This document shows positions 40,845 through 49,691 of a stretch of DNA of 64,000 bases, piece by piece (position 1 is the stretch's first letter; each line of letters starts with the position of its first letter). The notes beneath the pieces were generated by a model, which worked only from the letters and a program-made list of their open reading frames with translations, did not search any database and was not told the origin of the DNA. Made by a program: the position numbers and the translations under genes. Source of the stretch: Streptomyces soli (GTDB lineage: Bacteria; Actinomycetota; Actinomycetes; Streptomycetales; Streptomycetaceae); contig NZ_RJVR01000360.1 of NCBI RefSeq assembly GCF_003999195.1, forward strand, positions 1 through 64,000, written 5' to 3'.

Positions 40845-41165
40845 ATGCACATCAGGGGCGACCACGCCGAGCTGGTCGTCGGGGGCCGCCTCGATGTCCA
40901 CAGCGCGGCTGACGCCCGTTCGGTCCTGCACGACGCCGTTGACTCCGGTCACGGCGACCTCGTGCTCGACCTGACCGAGCTGGACTCGTGGGACGCCACG
41001 GGACTCGGTGTGATCATGGGGGCACACCGCAGGGCCGGCCGGGCCGACCGGCGGCTCGTGCTGCGCGGCGTACCGCCGCAGATGCAGCGACTGCTGATCG
41101 CCACCCGGCTGCACCGCATCCTGTTCATCGAGGGGGGCATCGTGGTGGGATCGGCCCAAGGCTGA
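40845..41165 (+). CDS. STAS-domain anti-sigma factor antagonist
   Basis: A 106-residue SpoIIAA-like protein. The phosphorylation motif is SWDATGLGVIMG near residue 50, where Thr stands in for the usual phospho-Ser (DSSG/DSTG in SpoIIAA and BldG); Thr can still be phosphorylated. Such proteins bind and inactivate anti-sigma kinases. No kinase or sigma gene is adjacent; instead a large membrane-anchored P-loop protein follows 200 bases downstream. An ATG start at 40845 is preceded by GGAGCGGAGC. Confidence 0.87.
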   Translation: MHIRGDHAELVVGGRLDVHSAADARSVLHDAVDSGHGDLVLDLTELDSWDATGLGVIMGAHRRAGRADRRLVLRGVPPQMQRLLIATRLHRILFIEGGIVVGSAQG

Positions 41166-41366
41166 GCAAGGCGGCCAAGGACGGCCAAATTCGGACGCAA
41201 GGGCGGCGTGGCAGCCCTGGCGTTCGCTCATACTGTGCAAAGGTTTAGGGTTCGGTTTCCGACGTACCAACCGTACGCCGAGGAGGGGAACCGAGCCCGG
41301 TCCACAGCGGACGCGCGGGCGCCCCCGACAAGGCCCTGCAGCGACGCATATGGGGGGCGGAGACTC

Positions 41367-43859
41367 ATGGACCCACGTAACGGCGTACCCGACGAGCCGA
41401 ACGACGAGCGGCCCCAGGCCGGCGAGGCCGAGGACGGCACGTTCGCGCTGCCGCGCGCCCAGCGCCAGCCACTGGTGCCGCCGACGGCGGACCTGGCGGC
41501 AAGCGCGGGCGGCGCAGGCAGTAGTGGCACCGGCGGCGGCTCGGCCCGGGTCGTGCAGCTCGTCGCGGGCGACTTCCTGCTGACGCTCAACCCGGTCGAC
41601 GGCAGCGAGATCACCACCTGCCCGACTGAGGACCGCCCCGCACCCGTGCGGCGCACCGCCCAGGAGCGCGCGGCCCGGCAGGCCGCCGCACGTCCCCCGG
41701 TCCCGCCGGGGCCGCGCGGCCCCGAGTTGCCGCTGCTCGAACGCGAGGAGGAGCGCGAACGGCTCGCCCGGCTGCTCTCCCGGGGCCGCTCCGTGCGGGT
41801 CACCGGGCCGTCCGGGGCCGGCCGCACCGTGCTGCTCGACGCCGTCGCCGGCGCCTGCGACGGTCTCGCGCCCGACGGTGTCGTACGGCTCTCCGGCTAC
41901 CGCCGTACGCCCAGCGACCTGCTGCAGGAGCTCTTCGCCCTCGTCTACGACGCCGAGGGCTACCGGCCCGACCGGGCGCGGCTGCTGGAGCTGCTGCGCG
42001 ACGTGGGCGCGGTCGTGGTCGTGGACGACCTGGAGTTCGGCGGCACGGCTCTGGAGGACCTGCTCGCGTCGGTGCCCGAGTGCGCCTTCCTGATGTCGGC
42101 GACCCCGGAAGTCACGGCGCCGGCCTCCGACTCGCTCGTCGAGGAGATCTTCCTGCCCGGGCTCACCCGGATCGCCTGCCTGGAGCTCCTGGAGCGGGCC
42201 GTCGAACGGCCGCTGCAGGACGAGGAGGCCGCCTGGGCCGCCGACCTGTGGTTCGAGTCCGAGGGACTGCCGCTGCGCTTCGTCCAGGCGGGCGCGCTGC
42301 TGCGGCGGCGCGACGCGCAGGGCATGGCATCACTGGACGGCGACGCGCCCGTCTGGGGCGACCCGGCCGACCCTGCTGGGAATGACGCCCCGCACGATGC
42401 CGTCCCCTCGACCCCCGCCACGCACATACCCCTGCCCTCGCTCGCCGAGAGCGCCGCCCCCGCCGAGTTGCTCGCCTCCTGGATCAGCGAGTCCGCGCGG
42501 GAGGCCCTGTGCTTCGCCGTCGCCCTGGGCGGGGAGATCCCGCACCAGGCCCACCTCCCGGCCCTTGTCGGCGACACGCACGGCGACGCCGCGCTCGGTG
42601 AGATGGTCGCCGTCGGGCTCGCCACCCCCGTCGCCACGCACTTCCGGCTCGCCACCGGCGTACGGCAGCAGCTCGCCGCCCCCGGTGGCCTCGCCGCCGA
42701 CGCCGCCGCGGGCGGCCCTGCCGGGCCGCAGGCCCACACCACCGCCCAGCACTACGCCTGGTGGGCCGGCCACCCGTCGGTGACCCCGGACCGGGTCGCG
42801 GCGGAGGCCGAGGCGATCCTCGCCACCCTCGCCGCCTGCCGCGACGGCGGGCACGCCAGCGCGGCCGTACTGCTGGCCCGTACGGCGGCCCCGGCCTTCG
42901 CAGCCGCGCTGCACTGGAGCGCGTGGGAGCGGACGCTCCGGGTCGGCCAGGAGGCCGCCCGGCTGGCGGGCGAGGTCGCGGAAGAGGCGTACTTCCACCA
43001 CGAGTTGGGCGTCCTCGCGCTCTGCACCGGCAGCATCGGCCGGGCCCGCACCGAGTTGGAGGCCTCCATAGCCCTGCGCGGTGCCCTAGCGGACCGCCAG
43101 GGCACCACCGTCGGGCGCCGCACTCTCGCCCTCGTCGCCGACCGCTCCGGCGGCTCTGCGCCCGCCACGACCCCCTCCGGCGTCGAGGCCCACACCGCCG
43201 GCACGGACGCCTCCGCCTTCCCCGGTGAAGCCCCCGCCACCATCATCAGCAAACGCCTCGCCCTCTCCCGCCCCGGCTCCTCCCCCCTCTCCCGGCGCCT
43301 CTCCCTCACCCCCACCCGCCGCAACCTCGCCACCGCCGGCGCCGGCGCGCTCCTCGCCGCCGTCCTGGGCACGCTCGTCACCCTCGGCACCACCTCGAAC
43401 GGCAACGACACCAACACCCCCATGAACGTCAAGCCCGTCGAGTCCGCCCAGCAAGACCAAGCCGACAACGGCCTCCCGGCCGTCTCCCCAACTCCCGGCT
43501 CCACGACGGCGCCCAGCGCCACGGGCAGCGGCACCAGCCCCGCCGCGTCTTCCCCTGGTGCCACGGGCGGCGCCGCGGCCACGGATCCCACCACGAGCAC
43601 CGGCGCGGGCAGCACGGGCGGTGCGAGTACGCCCACGTCGGGTGGCGGTCCCACACCGCCCAAGCCGACGCCCACCCCGTCCCACAAGCCGTCGACCAAG
43701 CCCCCGACCTCAACGCCCACGACTCCGTCGCCGCCCCCGGACCCGACCCCGAGCACGTCGCCATCCGACTCGCCCAGCACGTCCAACAGCGCCAGCGATC
43801 CGGTGTCCATCACTCCGGTCGCCGGCGACTCCACCTCGGCCTCCGGCACGATCGCCTGA
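41367..43859 (+). CDS. Membrane-anchored P-loop ATPase-like protein with Ser/Thr/Pro-rich extracellular tail
   Basis: An 830-residue protein. ATG 41367 follows GGGGGGCGGAG. Residues 1-120 are low-complexity. A STAND/NACHT-like ATPase region begins about 125 with ELPLLEREEERERL and Walker A TGPSGAGRTVLLD (about 147-159), then Walker B-like VVVVDDLEFGG near 216. A helical, TPR-like region follows (about 370-610). One membrane helix is at about 655-675 (LATAGAGALLAAVLGTLVTL), after which about 155 residues of Thr/Ser/Pro-rich sequence would lie outside the cell. The layout suggests an intracellular switch reporting to or from the wall. The family is conserved in Streptomyces but, as far as I know, uncharacterised. 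Confidence 0.7.
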   Translation: MDPRNGVPDEPNDERPQAGEAEDGTFALPRAQRQPLVPPTADLAASAGGAGSSGTGGGSARVVQLVAGDFLLTLNPVDGSEITTCPTEDRPAPVRRTAQERAARQAAARPPVPPGPRGPELPLLEREEERERLARLLSRGRSVRVTGPSGAGRTVLLDAVAGACDGLAPDGVVRLSGYRRTPSDLLQELFALVYDAEGYRPDRARLLELLRDVGAVVVVDDLEFGGTALEDLLASVPECAFLMSATPEVTAPASDSLVEEIFLPGLTRIACLELLERAVERPLQDEEAAWAADLWFESEGLPLRFVQAGALLRRRDAQGMASLDGDAPVWGDPADPAGNDAPHDAVPSTPATHIPLPSLAESAAPAELLASWISESAREALCFAVALGGEIPHQAHLPALVGDTHGDAALGEMVAVGLATPVATHFRLATGVRQQLAAPGGLAADAAAGGPAGPQAHTTAQHYAWWAGHPSVTPDRVAAEAEAILATLAACRDGGHASAAVLLARTAAPAFAAALHWSAWERTLRVGQEAARLAGEVAEEAYFHHELGVLALCTGSIGRARTELEASIALRGALADRQGTTVGRRTLALVADRSGGSAPATTPSGVEAHTAGTDASAFPGEAPATIISKRLALSRPGSSPLSRRLSLTPTRRNLATAGAGALLAAVLGTLVTLGTTSNGNDTNTPMNVKPVESAQQDQADNGLPAVSPTPGSTTAPSATGSGTSPAASSPGATGGAAATDPTTSTGAGSTGGASTPTSGGGPTPPKPTPTPSHKPSTKPPTSTPTTPSPPPDPTPSTSPSDSPSTSNSASDPVSITPVAGDSTSASGTIA

Positions 43860-43983
43860 CGGTTGGGTCGCGGGTGCCGCCCGGTTGCCCCGGGCGCGTC
43901 GGGCCTGCACTCCCGTGGCCGGGTTGGGCCAGGTCGTCCCGCCTCAGGCGGACGGCCTACCCCCAACCCGGTGGGTCAATTCA

Positions 43984-44000
43984 GCCCGTCCGGCGTTGAG
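43984..44000 (+). repeat. Short dispersed intergenic repeat, copy 3 (shortened)
   Basis: GCCCGTCCGGCGTTGAG matches the first part of the copies at 17990 and 24434, with one T fewer. Confidence 0.5.
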
Positions 44001-44041
44001 GGCTGGGGGGACCCCCACCCAGACGGGGTCTGGGGGAGAGT

Positions 44042-44093
44042 CCGGCGCAGCCGGGCGAAGCCTGTGAGGCCCCCAGGGGCCGAGCAGCGCGAG
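44042..44093. repeat. 52-bp direct repeat, unit 1
   Basis: Begins CCGGCGCAGCCGGGCGAAGC and ends GAGCAGCGCGAG. It contains the palindrome GGCCCCCAGGGGCC. Unit 2 is 73 bases downstream with about five substitutions. Confidence 0.7.
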
Positions 44094-44114
44094 CGCGGTG
44101 TGAAGGATTCGGGC

Positions 44115-44166
44115 CCGGCGCAGCCGTCCGAAGCCTATGAGGCCCCCTGGGGCCGAGCAGTGCGAG
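44115..44166. repeat. 52-bp direct repeat, unit 2
   Basis: Begins CCGGCGCAGCCGTCCGAAGC and ends GAGCAGTGCGAG, again with a GGCCCCCTGGGGCC palindrome. The last bases are 14 from the nucS stop codon, so it can act as a terminator for nucS. Confidence 0.7.
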
Positions 44167-44179
44167 AAGGGCGGAAAGG

Positions 44180-44845
44180 TCAGAACAGGCGGAGCTTGTC
44201 GTCCTGGATGCCGCGCATCGCGTCGTAGTCGAGGACGACGCAGCCGATGCCCCGGTCCGTGGCGAGGACGCGGGCCTGGGGCTTGATCTCCTGGGCGGCG
44301 AAGACGCCCTTGACGGGGGAGAGATGCGGGTCGCGGTTGAGCAGCTCCAGGTATCGGGTGAGCTGCTCGACGCCGTCGATCTCACCACGCCGTTTGATCT
44401 CGATCGCGACGGTCGTCCCGTCGGAGTCCCGGCAGAGGATGTCCACGGGGCCGATGGCGGTCGGGTATTCGCGCCGGATCAGCGTCCAGCCTTCCCCGAG
44501 CACTTCCATCCGGTCGGCGAGCAGCTCCTGCAGGTGCGCTTCGACGCCGTCCTTGATGAGCCCGGGGTCGACGCCGAGTTCATGTGAGGAGTCGTGGCGA
44601 ACGTCCTCGATGGAGATGATGAGCTGCTCGCCGCCCTTGTTGGTGACGGTCCAGACCCGGCCGTCCTCGCTCTCCTTGAGAGTGCAGGGCGGGGACATCC
44701 AGTTGAGCGGCTTGTAGGCGCGGTCGTCGGCATGGATGGACACCGAGCCGTCGGCCTTGACGAGGAGGAGCCGGGTGGCCGACGGGAGGTGGGCGGAGAG
44801 CCGGCCCGCGTAGTCGACGGAGCAGCGGGCGATGACGAGACGCAT
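44180..44845 (-). CDS. nucS: Mismatch-specific endonuclease NucS (EndoMS)
   Basis: A 221-residue nuclease that cuts double-stranded DNA at mismatches and replaces MutS/MutL repair in actinobacteria. The N-terminal dimerisation domain starts [20 protein letters not shown]; the C-terminal RecB-type domain has the PD-(D/E)xK residues in PVDILCRDS and [10 protein letters not shown], with YLELLNRD after it. It should act with the sliding clamp; a clamp-binding tail DDKLRLF is present. The start is ATG 44845, three codons inside the longest frame, and 8 bases after a TACCGT box, so it is probably leaderless. Confidence 0.95.
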   Translation of the reverse strand: MRLVIARCSVDYAGRLSAHLPSATRLLLVKADGSVSIHADDRAYKPLNWMSPPCTLKESEDGRVWTVTNKGGEQLIISIEDVRHDSSHELGVDPGLIKDGVEAHLQELLADRMEVLGEGWTLIRREYPTAIGPVDILCRDSDGTTVAIEIKRRGEIDGVEQLTRYLELLNRDPHLSPVKGVFAAQEIKPQARVLATDRGIGCVVLDYDAMRGIQDDKLRLF

Positions 44846-44853
44846 GGTCGGCA

Positions 44854-44859
44854 ACGGTA
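44854..44859 (-). promoter_or_regulatory. -10 box of a probably leaderless nucS transcript
   Basis: TACCGT on the minus strand, 8 bases before the nucS ATG, with no ribosome binding site between. Confidence 0.45.
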
Positions 44860-45082
44860 CTCGAAGGCGGCCCCGGCACGCGATTCGCGGTGGGGCCTCC
44901 GCCGGGGTCCAGTGTCGGTCAGCTTGTTCGAGAATGGCCGGTTGTGCGCGTCTGCTCCTGGTGCGGCCGGACCCTCACAGCCTACGGTTGTGAGTGGAGG
45001 CCGTCGTGCGGGAGAACACAGGGCGGCTTCCTCCGTAGTCCGTCTGACTCCTCGGGCACGGGGGGTCACGAGAGGAGTACTC

Positions 45083-45475
45083 ATGTCGCTCGACGTCTCA
45101 CCGGCCCTCCTCGAGCAGGCCGAGCGAGGCGAGGTCGACGAGAAGGAATTCGTCGACTGCGTCCGGACCTCCCTGCCTTACGCATGGGAGATGATCAGCT
45201 CTTTGGTAGCGCAACTGAAGGTGGACGGCGGTGCGTTCGCCGACAACCAGACCCCGCCGCCGGACGAGCAAGCACGTGGACAACTGCTCCGAGCTCTGGC
45301 GAGTGACGCTATACGGGGGGCCCTGCAACGGCACTTCGGGGTCCGGCTGGCTTTCCAGAACTGCCACCGGGTGGCGGTCTTCCCGCTCGACCGGGCGGTG
45401 GACGGAAGCTACGCCAAGTTCACCTCCGTACGGTCTCAACTGCTGAACCAGTCTCCGGAGTTCAGGGACTGCTGA
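45083..45475 (+). CDS. Conserved Streptomyces hypothetical protein (SCO5389-like)
   Basis: A 130-residue soluble acidic protein starting at ATG 45083 (MSLDVSPALLEQAERGEVDE) after AGAGGAG. No membrane segment, cysteine motif or known fold is apparent; the end is SQLLNQSPEFRDC. A similar protein occurs in the same place beside nucS in other Streptomyces, from memory. The 240 bases upstream, shared divergently with nucS, contain a TACGGT box near 44984. Function unknown. Confidence 0.7.
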   Translation: MSLDVSPALLEQAERGEVDEKEFVDCVRTSLPYAWEMISSLVAQLKVDGGAFADNQTPPPDEQARGQLLRALASDAIRGALQRHFGVRLAFQNCHRVAVFPLDRAVDGSYAKFTSVRSQLLNQSPEFRDC

Positions 45476-45524
45476 TCCACCGCACCATGATTTGGTGACC
45501 TGCTCCCGTCATTGGTCCAGTCCT

Positions 45525-46577
45525 TCAATCCTGTGAAGTGTTGGATCCGGCCAATTGCGGGAGCACTTCACTGCCCAGCCTCGCCACGTTCGCCTCGGTG
45601 GTCGCGAGGTCCCCGGACCCCTCCACCAGCAGCGCGAAGCGCGTGATGCCGGTGCGCTCGGCGGTGGCGGCGAGGCGGTCGGCGCACAGGGCGGGCGGCC
45701 CGACGGGGTGGAGGTCGCAGAGCAGTTCGGTGTAGGCGAGCGGATCGCGCATGCTGCGCTTTCGCCCGTCCACCGTCACGTGGGCGCCCAGGCCGCGCTG
45801 CAGCCAGCCGGGCATGGCCTTGGTCAGAGTCTCGGCGGCGTCGGCGCGGGTGTCGGCGATCTGGACGACACCAGCCGATACATGCTCGGCCCCGGTCTTC
45901 GCCACCATTTCGGGTGAAATCCCAGCAGCCCGTGCCTCGGCCTGCCACATTGCGACCATGTCGGCTTTCTCCTCGTCCCCGCAGTGCATCCCCAGCAGCA
46001 TCGGCAGCCCGCGCTCCGCCGCGAGCCGTAAGCTGGCCGGCGAGGTGCAGGCGACGACCACCGGCGGGCCGGACGGCTCGTCGAGCTCGTCGGGGCGCGG
46101 TACGACGGGGACCTCGCGGAAGGAGAAGCGCGGCCCCGAGGCGCCGACCCGGGGCTCGCTCAGCCACCGCAGCAGCAGGTCGAGGGATTCCGGGAACCCC
46201 GACTCGTACGCCTCCAGGCCCGCCCCGAAGACCTCCAGGTCGACCCAGGGTCCGCCGCGCCCCACGCCCAGCGTGAAGCGGCCGCCGGAGGCGATGTGCA
46301 GCAGTGCCGCCTGCTCGCCCAGCGCCACCGGATGCACGGTTGGGAGCACACTCACCGCTGTCCCGACGCCGATCCGGCGGGTGCGGCCCAGCAGCAGCGC
46401 GGCCAGCGTGACCGCCGACGGACACACGCCGTACGGCACAAAATGGTGCTCGGCGAGCCACACGGAGTCCAGCCCGGCCGCCTCCGCGGCCTCGGCCGAA
46501 CGCACGGCCCGGTGCAGCGCCTCCACCTGGCCCTGGCCAGGGAATTGGGCTGCGAGGACGAACGTACCGACACGCAT
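45525..46577 (-). CDS. LLM-class flavin-dependent oxidoreductase
   Basis: A 350-residue luciferase-like monooxygenase, (beta/alpha)8 barrel. Family features are the N-terminal AEAAGLDSVWLAEHHF, GVGTAVSVLPTVHPVALGEQ (quoted to 20) and RFTLGVGRGGPW. It probably uses reduced FMN or F420. The start ATG 46577 has GGAGG upstream. The substrate is unknown, and it is divergent from a zinc-ribbon protein gene. Confidence 0.87.
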   Translation of the reverse strand: MRVGTFVLAAQFPGQGQVEALHRAVRSAEAAEAAGLDSVWLAEHHFVPYGVCPSAVTLAALLLGRTRRIGVGTAVSVLPTVHPVALGEQAALLHIASGGRFTLGVGRGGPWVDLEVFGAGLEAYESGFPESLDLLLRWLSEPRVGASGPRFSFREVPVVPRPDELDEPSGPPVVVACTSPASLRLAAERGLPMLLGMHCGDEEKADMVAMWQAEARAAGISPEMVAKTGAEHVSAGVVQIADTRADAAETLTKAMPGWLQRGLGAHVTVDGRKRSMRDPLAYTELLCDLHPVGPPALCADRLAATAERTGITRFALLVEGSGDLATTEANVARLGSEVLPQLAGSNTSQD

Positions 46578-46780
46578 CGCGCTTCACATCCTCCGATTGC
46601 TACTACTGCATTAACGCCTGACACGTGCCAAGGGCACGGTCCAGCGCGGCGATTTCATGATTTTCTACGGGGAATCGGGAAAGGGGGGTCCTGAGGATCT
46701 ACCCGGACCACGCGGTCGTACGCGCGCGCTGTCTTACGCTGGATACGGCCAGCGCCCCGACCAGCCCGTGAGGTGTCCCC

Positions 46781-47116
46781 TTGTCCCCGCGCCGAAACCG
46801 CCAGCAGCGAGGCGGTGGCAAGCCCGCGCCCGCCGAGCGCCCGGAAACCGGCCCCGGCCACGGCCTGGAGCGCACCGAGACCTGGCAGGGCGAGGAGTGG
46901 TCCGTCCGCCCCGTCGCCGGCGCCGCCGGCAAGCACTACCGCTGCCCCGGCTGCGACCAGGAGATCCCGCCCGGCGTCGGTCACCTGGTGGCCTGGCCCG
47001 AGGCCGGCTTCGGCGGCGGCATCGACGAACGTCGCCACTGGCACCGCGCCTGCTGGAACGCGAAGGACCGCCGCACCACAAAGGTGCAGCGGTCCCGTAA
47101 CGCCCCGCGCTACTGA
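46781..47116 (+). CDS. Small zinc-ribbon-like conserved protein
   Basis: A 111-residue protein with a disordered, Arg/Gly/Pro-rich start (MSPRRNRQQRGGGKP). A compact domain follows from residue 40: GKHYRCPGCDQEIPPGVGHL then ERRHWHRACWNAK, whose CxxC and HxHxxC residues look like a zinc knuckle of the HNH/treble-clef type without nuclease residues. It is annotated in some genomes as an ATP/GTP-binding protein, which the sequence does not support. TTG 46781 is preceded by GAGGTG. Function unknown. Confidence 0.7.
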   Translation: MSPRRNRQQRGGGKPAPAERPETGPGHGLERTETWQGEEWSVRPVAGAAGKHYRCPGCDQEIPPGVGHLVAWPEAGFGGGIDERRHWHRACWNAKDRRTTKVQRSRNAPRY

Positions 47117-47142
47117 GCTCTGAGCTCTGAGTTGCGAGCCTG

Positions 47143-48030
47143 TTAAACGTCGCGCCTTGCCAGCACGGCATACGCGCCGGCGAGCGCCAGCGCGGTCACC
47201 ACGGCGAGCATCGCGAGCTGCGAGAGGCCGTTGACGTTGTTATCGCCGATCATCTGCACCCGGTAGAGCGCGGCCAGCGCCACCGGGGTCGAGTACTCGA
47301 GCAGCTTCTCCTGCACCTTCACCAGGCCCGGGGCCTGCATGAAGATCGCGACGATCAGCGGCAGCAGCACCACGCCCAGCATGGTCGTGATCGCCCCCGC
47401 CGAGTGCCGCAGCAGCGTCCCGACGGCCAGCGCCAGGAGGCCCAGCAGCGCGACGTAGAGCCCCACGCCGACCGTCGCGCCCAGCCACTCGGCGGGCGCG
47501 GCGGAGGTGACGCCGTTCGAGATGGTGACCGAGCCGTTGCCGCTGTAGTAGTCGACGGACGGCGCGTGCCTCCCGCTGAGCACCGCCCAGTTGATCAGTG
47601 CCGTCACCCCGCAGGCCAGGGTGGTGATGCCGAAGCTGAGGCCGAAGAAGACGATCGCCTTCGCGGTCAGCACCCGCGTCCGCTGCGGGCACGCGGTGAA
47701 GGTCGTCCGGATCATCCCGGTGCCGTACTCGGAGGTGATCACCAGTACTCCCAGCGTGATCACCGCCAACTGGCCGAGCATCAGCCCGTACAGGCCGGGG
47801 CTGAGCACCGGCTCGCTGTAAGTGGCCATTCCGCCGCTGGCGCTGATGGCCCACAGCATCAGCAGGTTGATGCCCAGGACCAGCCCCAGCATGATCCCCA
47901 GCGTCCACATCGTGGAGCGCACCGTCCGGATCTTGGTCCACTCCGACCGCAGCGCATGCGTCAGATTCGTCGCCTCGACAGGGACCACCGGCGCGGCCGG
48001 CCCCTGCTGGACCTCAACGGGGTAGATCAT
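47143..48030 (-). CDS. ABC-2 type transporter permease (pair A)
   Basis: A 295-residue membrane protein with about six helices. It starts at ATG 48030, overlapping the ATPase stop by 4 bases. Shared text with pair B: SEWTKIRTVRSTMWTLG, GLMLGQLAVITLGVLVITSE and EYGTGMIRTTFTACPQR. The large outside loop is between helices 1 and 2. Substrate unknown; related pairs export drugs or lipids or act in envelope stress. Confidence 0.88.
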   Translation of the reverse strand: MIYPVEVQQGPAAPVVPVEATNLTHALRSEWTKIRTVRSTMWTLGIMLGLVLGINLLMLWAISASGGMATYSEPVLSPGLYGLMLGQLAVITLGVLVITSEYGTGMIRTTFTACPQRTRVLTAKAIVFFGLSFGITTLACGVTALINWAVLSGRHAPSVDYYSGNGSVTISNGVTSAAPAEWLGATVGVGLYVALLGLLALAVGTLLRHSAGAITTMLGVVLLPLIVAIFMQAPGLVKVQEKLLEYSTPVALAALYRVQMIGDNNVNGLSQLAMLAVVTALALAGAYAVLARRDV

Positions 48031-49061
48031 CGGGCATCCTCGGACTGGCTCGGCACGGTATACGGCTGCGGCTGTGGATTCGGCTGCGGCGCGATCGGCG
48101 GGCCCCACCCCGGGGGCGCCGCCTGCTGCAGCCCGAACCGCTGGTCCTGCGTGGAGCGGTAGTCCACCGCGCCGTTGGTCATCCGCATGTACGCCTCCTC
48201 CAGCGAGGCCTGGTGCGGCGAGAGCTCCCACAGCCGTACGTCCGCCTCATGCGCCAGGTCGCTGATCCGCGGCAGCTCCAGCCCCGACACGCGCAAGGCC
48301 CCGTCCTGCTCCGGCTGCACCTGCCCGCCCGCCTCGGTCAGCGAGGCGGTCAGCCTCTCGCGCTGCTCCGCGACATCCGGCGTACGTACGAGTGCGTAGC
48401 CCGCCGAATTGTGCGCGATGAAGTCCTTCACGCTCATGTCCGCCAGCAGCTGCCCACGCCCGATCACGATCAAGTGGTCGGCGGTCAGTGCCATCTCGCT
48501 CATCAGATGGCTCGACACAAAGACCGTACGGCCCTCCGACGCCAGCGTCCGCATCAGATTCCGCACCCAGTGAATGCCCTCGGGGTCCAGCCCGTTGACC
48601 GGCTCGTCGAACAGCAGCACCTCCGGATCACCCAGCAACGCCCCCGCGATGCCCAGCCGCTGCCCCATCCCCAGGGAAAAGCCCTTCGACTTCCGGTGCG
48701 CCACCTCCTGCAGGCCCACCACCCCCAGCACCTCATCCACCCGCCGCGCCGGAATCCCCGACAACTGCGCCACACACAGCAAATGCTGCCGTGCGCTCCG
48801 CCCCCCATGCACCGCCTTCGCGTCCAGCAGCGCCCCCACCCGCCGCGGCGCGTTCGGCAACTCCCGATACGGCACGCCCCCGACGGTCACCCGCCCCTCC
48901 GTCGGCGAGTCCAATCCCAGAATCATCCGCATCGTCGTCGACTTCCCCGAGCCATTCGGCCCCAGAAACCCCGTCACCGCCCCCGGCCTTACCTGGAACG
49001 ACAGGTTGTACACCGCCGTCTTCGCTCCATAGCGCTTGGTGAGGCCCACTGCCTCGATCAA
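48027..49061 (-). CDS. ABC transporter ATP-binding protein (pair A)
   Basis: A 344-residue ATPase of the DrrA/NatA type. Walker A FLGPNGSGKSTTMRMILG (about 30-47), signature FSLGMGQRLGIAGALL, Walker B EVLLFDEPVNGLD, H-loop SSHLMSEM. A C-terminal Pro/Gln-rich tail of about 50 residues follows. TTG 49061 is chosen because GAGGGGCGGGA precedes it; an upstream TTG at 49088 has no such site. It is cotranscribed with its permease. Confidence 0.9.
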   Translation of the reverse strand: MIEAVGLTKRYGAKTAVYNLSFQVRPGAVTGFLGPNGSGKSTTMRMILGLDSPTEGRVTVGGVPYRELPNAPRRVGALLDAKAVHGGRSARQHLLCVAQLSGIPARRVDEVLGVVGLQEVAHRKSKGFSLGMGQRLGIAGALLGDPEVLLFDEPVNGLDPEGIHWVRNLMRTLASEGRTVFVSSHLMSEMALTADHLIVIGRGQLLADMSVKDFIAHNSAGYALVRTPDVAEQRERLTASLTEAGGQVQPEQDGALRVSGLELPRISDLAHEADVRLWELSPHQASLEEAYMRMTNGAVDYRSTQDQRFGLQQAAPPGWGPPIAPQPNPQPQPYTVPSQSEDAR

Positions 49062-49242
49062 TTTCCCGCCCCTCGCCGACACTGCCAATTAAGGGTTAGG
49101 AGGGTACAAGCACGAATCCGGTTCCATCCCGCTCGTAGCGTCCCTGGGTTCCGGGCAGGTGAAGGCGTCCACCCGGCGTCAGCGTCCTCCGACATGTCGA
49201 CCATCCTCACCGTTCCTAGAGACTGAGCGGGAGTGAGTCCTG

Positions 49243-49656
49243 TTGCCAGAGCCCATGCTCAGCCGAACACCCCGAACGGTCTTGGGTGTTCTGGTCCACC
49301 GCGTTCGCTCCGCGTGGGAATCCCGAAGGGCTGCTCTCGTGGCTGGACATCGTCAGCGCGCCGAGGGGAAGCCGGTTCACGCAGACTCCGCCGGGCCGGC
49401 ACCGGGCCAAGGGCTGAGGCTGGCCGGGTTCTTCGACGGCGCGAACGCAGTCCTCGTCGGCCGGACCTCGGCACCCGACAAGGACTCGCTGACCCAACAC
49501 GAGGCCGTGCTGGACGCACTCGGCACCCTGGGCGTGCCGATCATCGCCGACGTCGAGTGCGGCCACGTCCCGCCGTACCTGCCCATCGTCAACGGAGCGC
49601 ACGGCCGCGTCACCTATACCTCAACCCGCCACGAACTGACGCAGACGCTGGAATGA
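49243..49656 (+). pseudogene. Truncated S66 peptidase (LD-carboxypeptidase/MccF-like), C-terminal fragment
   Basis: The conserved part starts about 49417: LAGFFDGANAVLVGRTSAP, ALGTLGVPIIADVECGHVPP and LPIVNGAHGRVTYTS. The histidine in ECGHVPP is the catalytic His of the family, but the N-terminal domain with the nucleophilic Ser and the first half of the catalytic Glu region are missing. Before 49417 the text is mixed and in no single frame. It therefore looks like a broken gene, between the two paralogous ABC pairs. Confidence 0.65.
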
Positions 49657-49691
49657 TGTGACCGATCGACACGGCGTATCGCCGGTGGGGC

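Larger units (their letters stand above)
43860..44179. other. Convergent intergenic region full of GC-rich repeats and hairpins
   Basis: A 320-base region between two convergent genes. It contains copy 3 of the short dispersed repeat (43984-44000), a CCCCCACCCAGACGGGG-type palindrome around 44010-44035, and two 52-base direct repeats. No open frame is credible. It probably acts as a two-way terminator. Confidence 0.5.

Noticed and set aside
41208-41366. N-terminal extension of the P-loop membrane protein
   Set aside because: The ATG at 41367 has a good ribosome binding site and the extension is Arg/Pro text.
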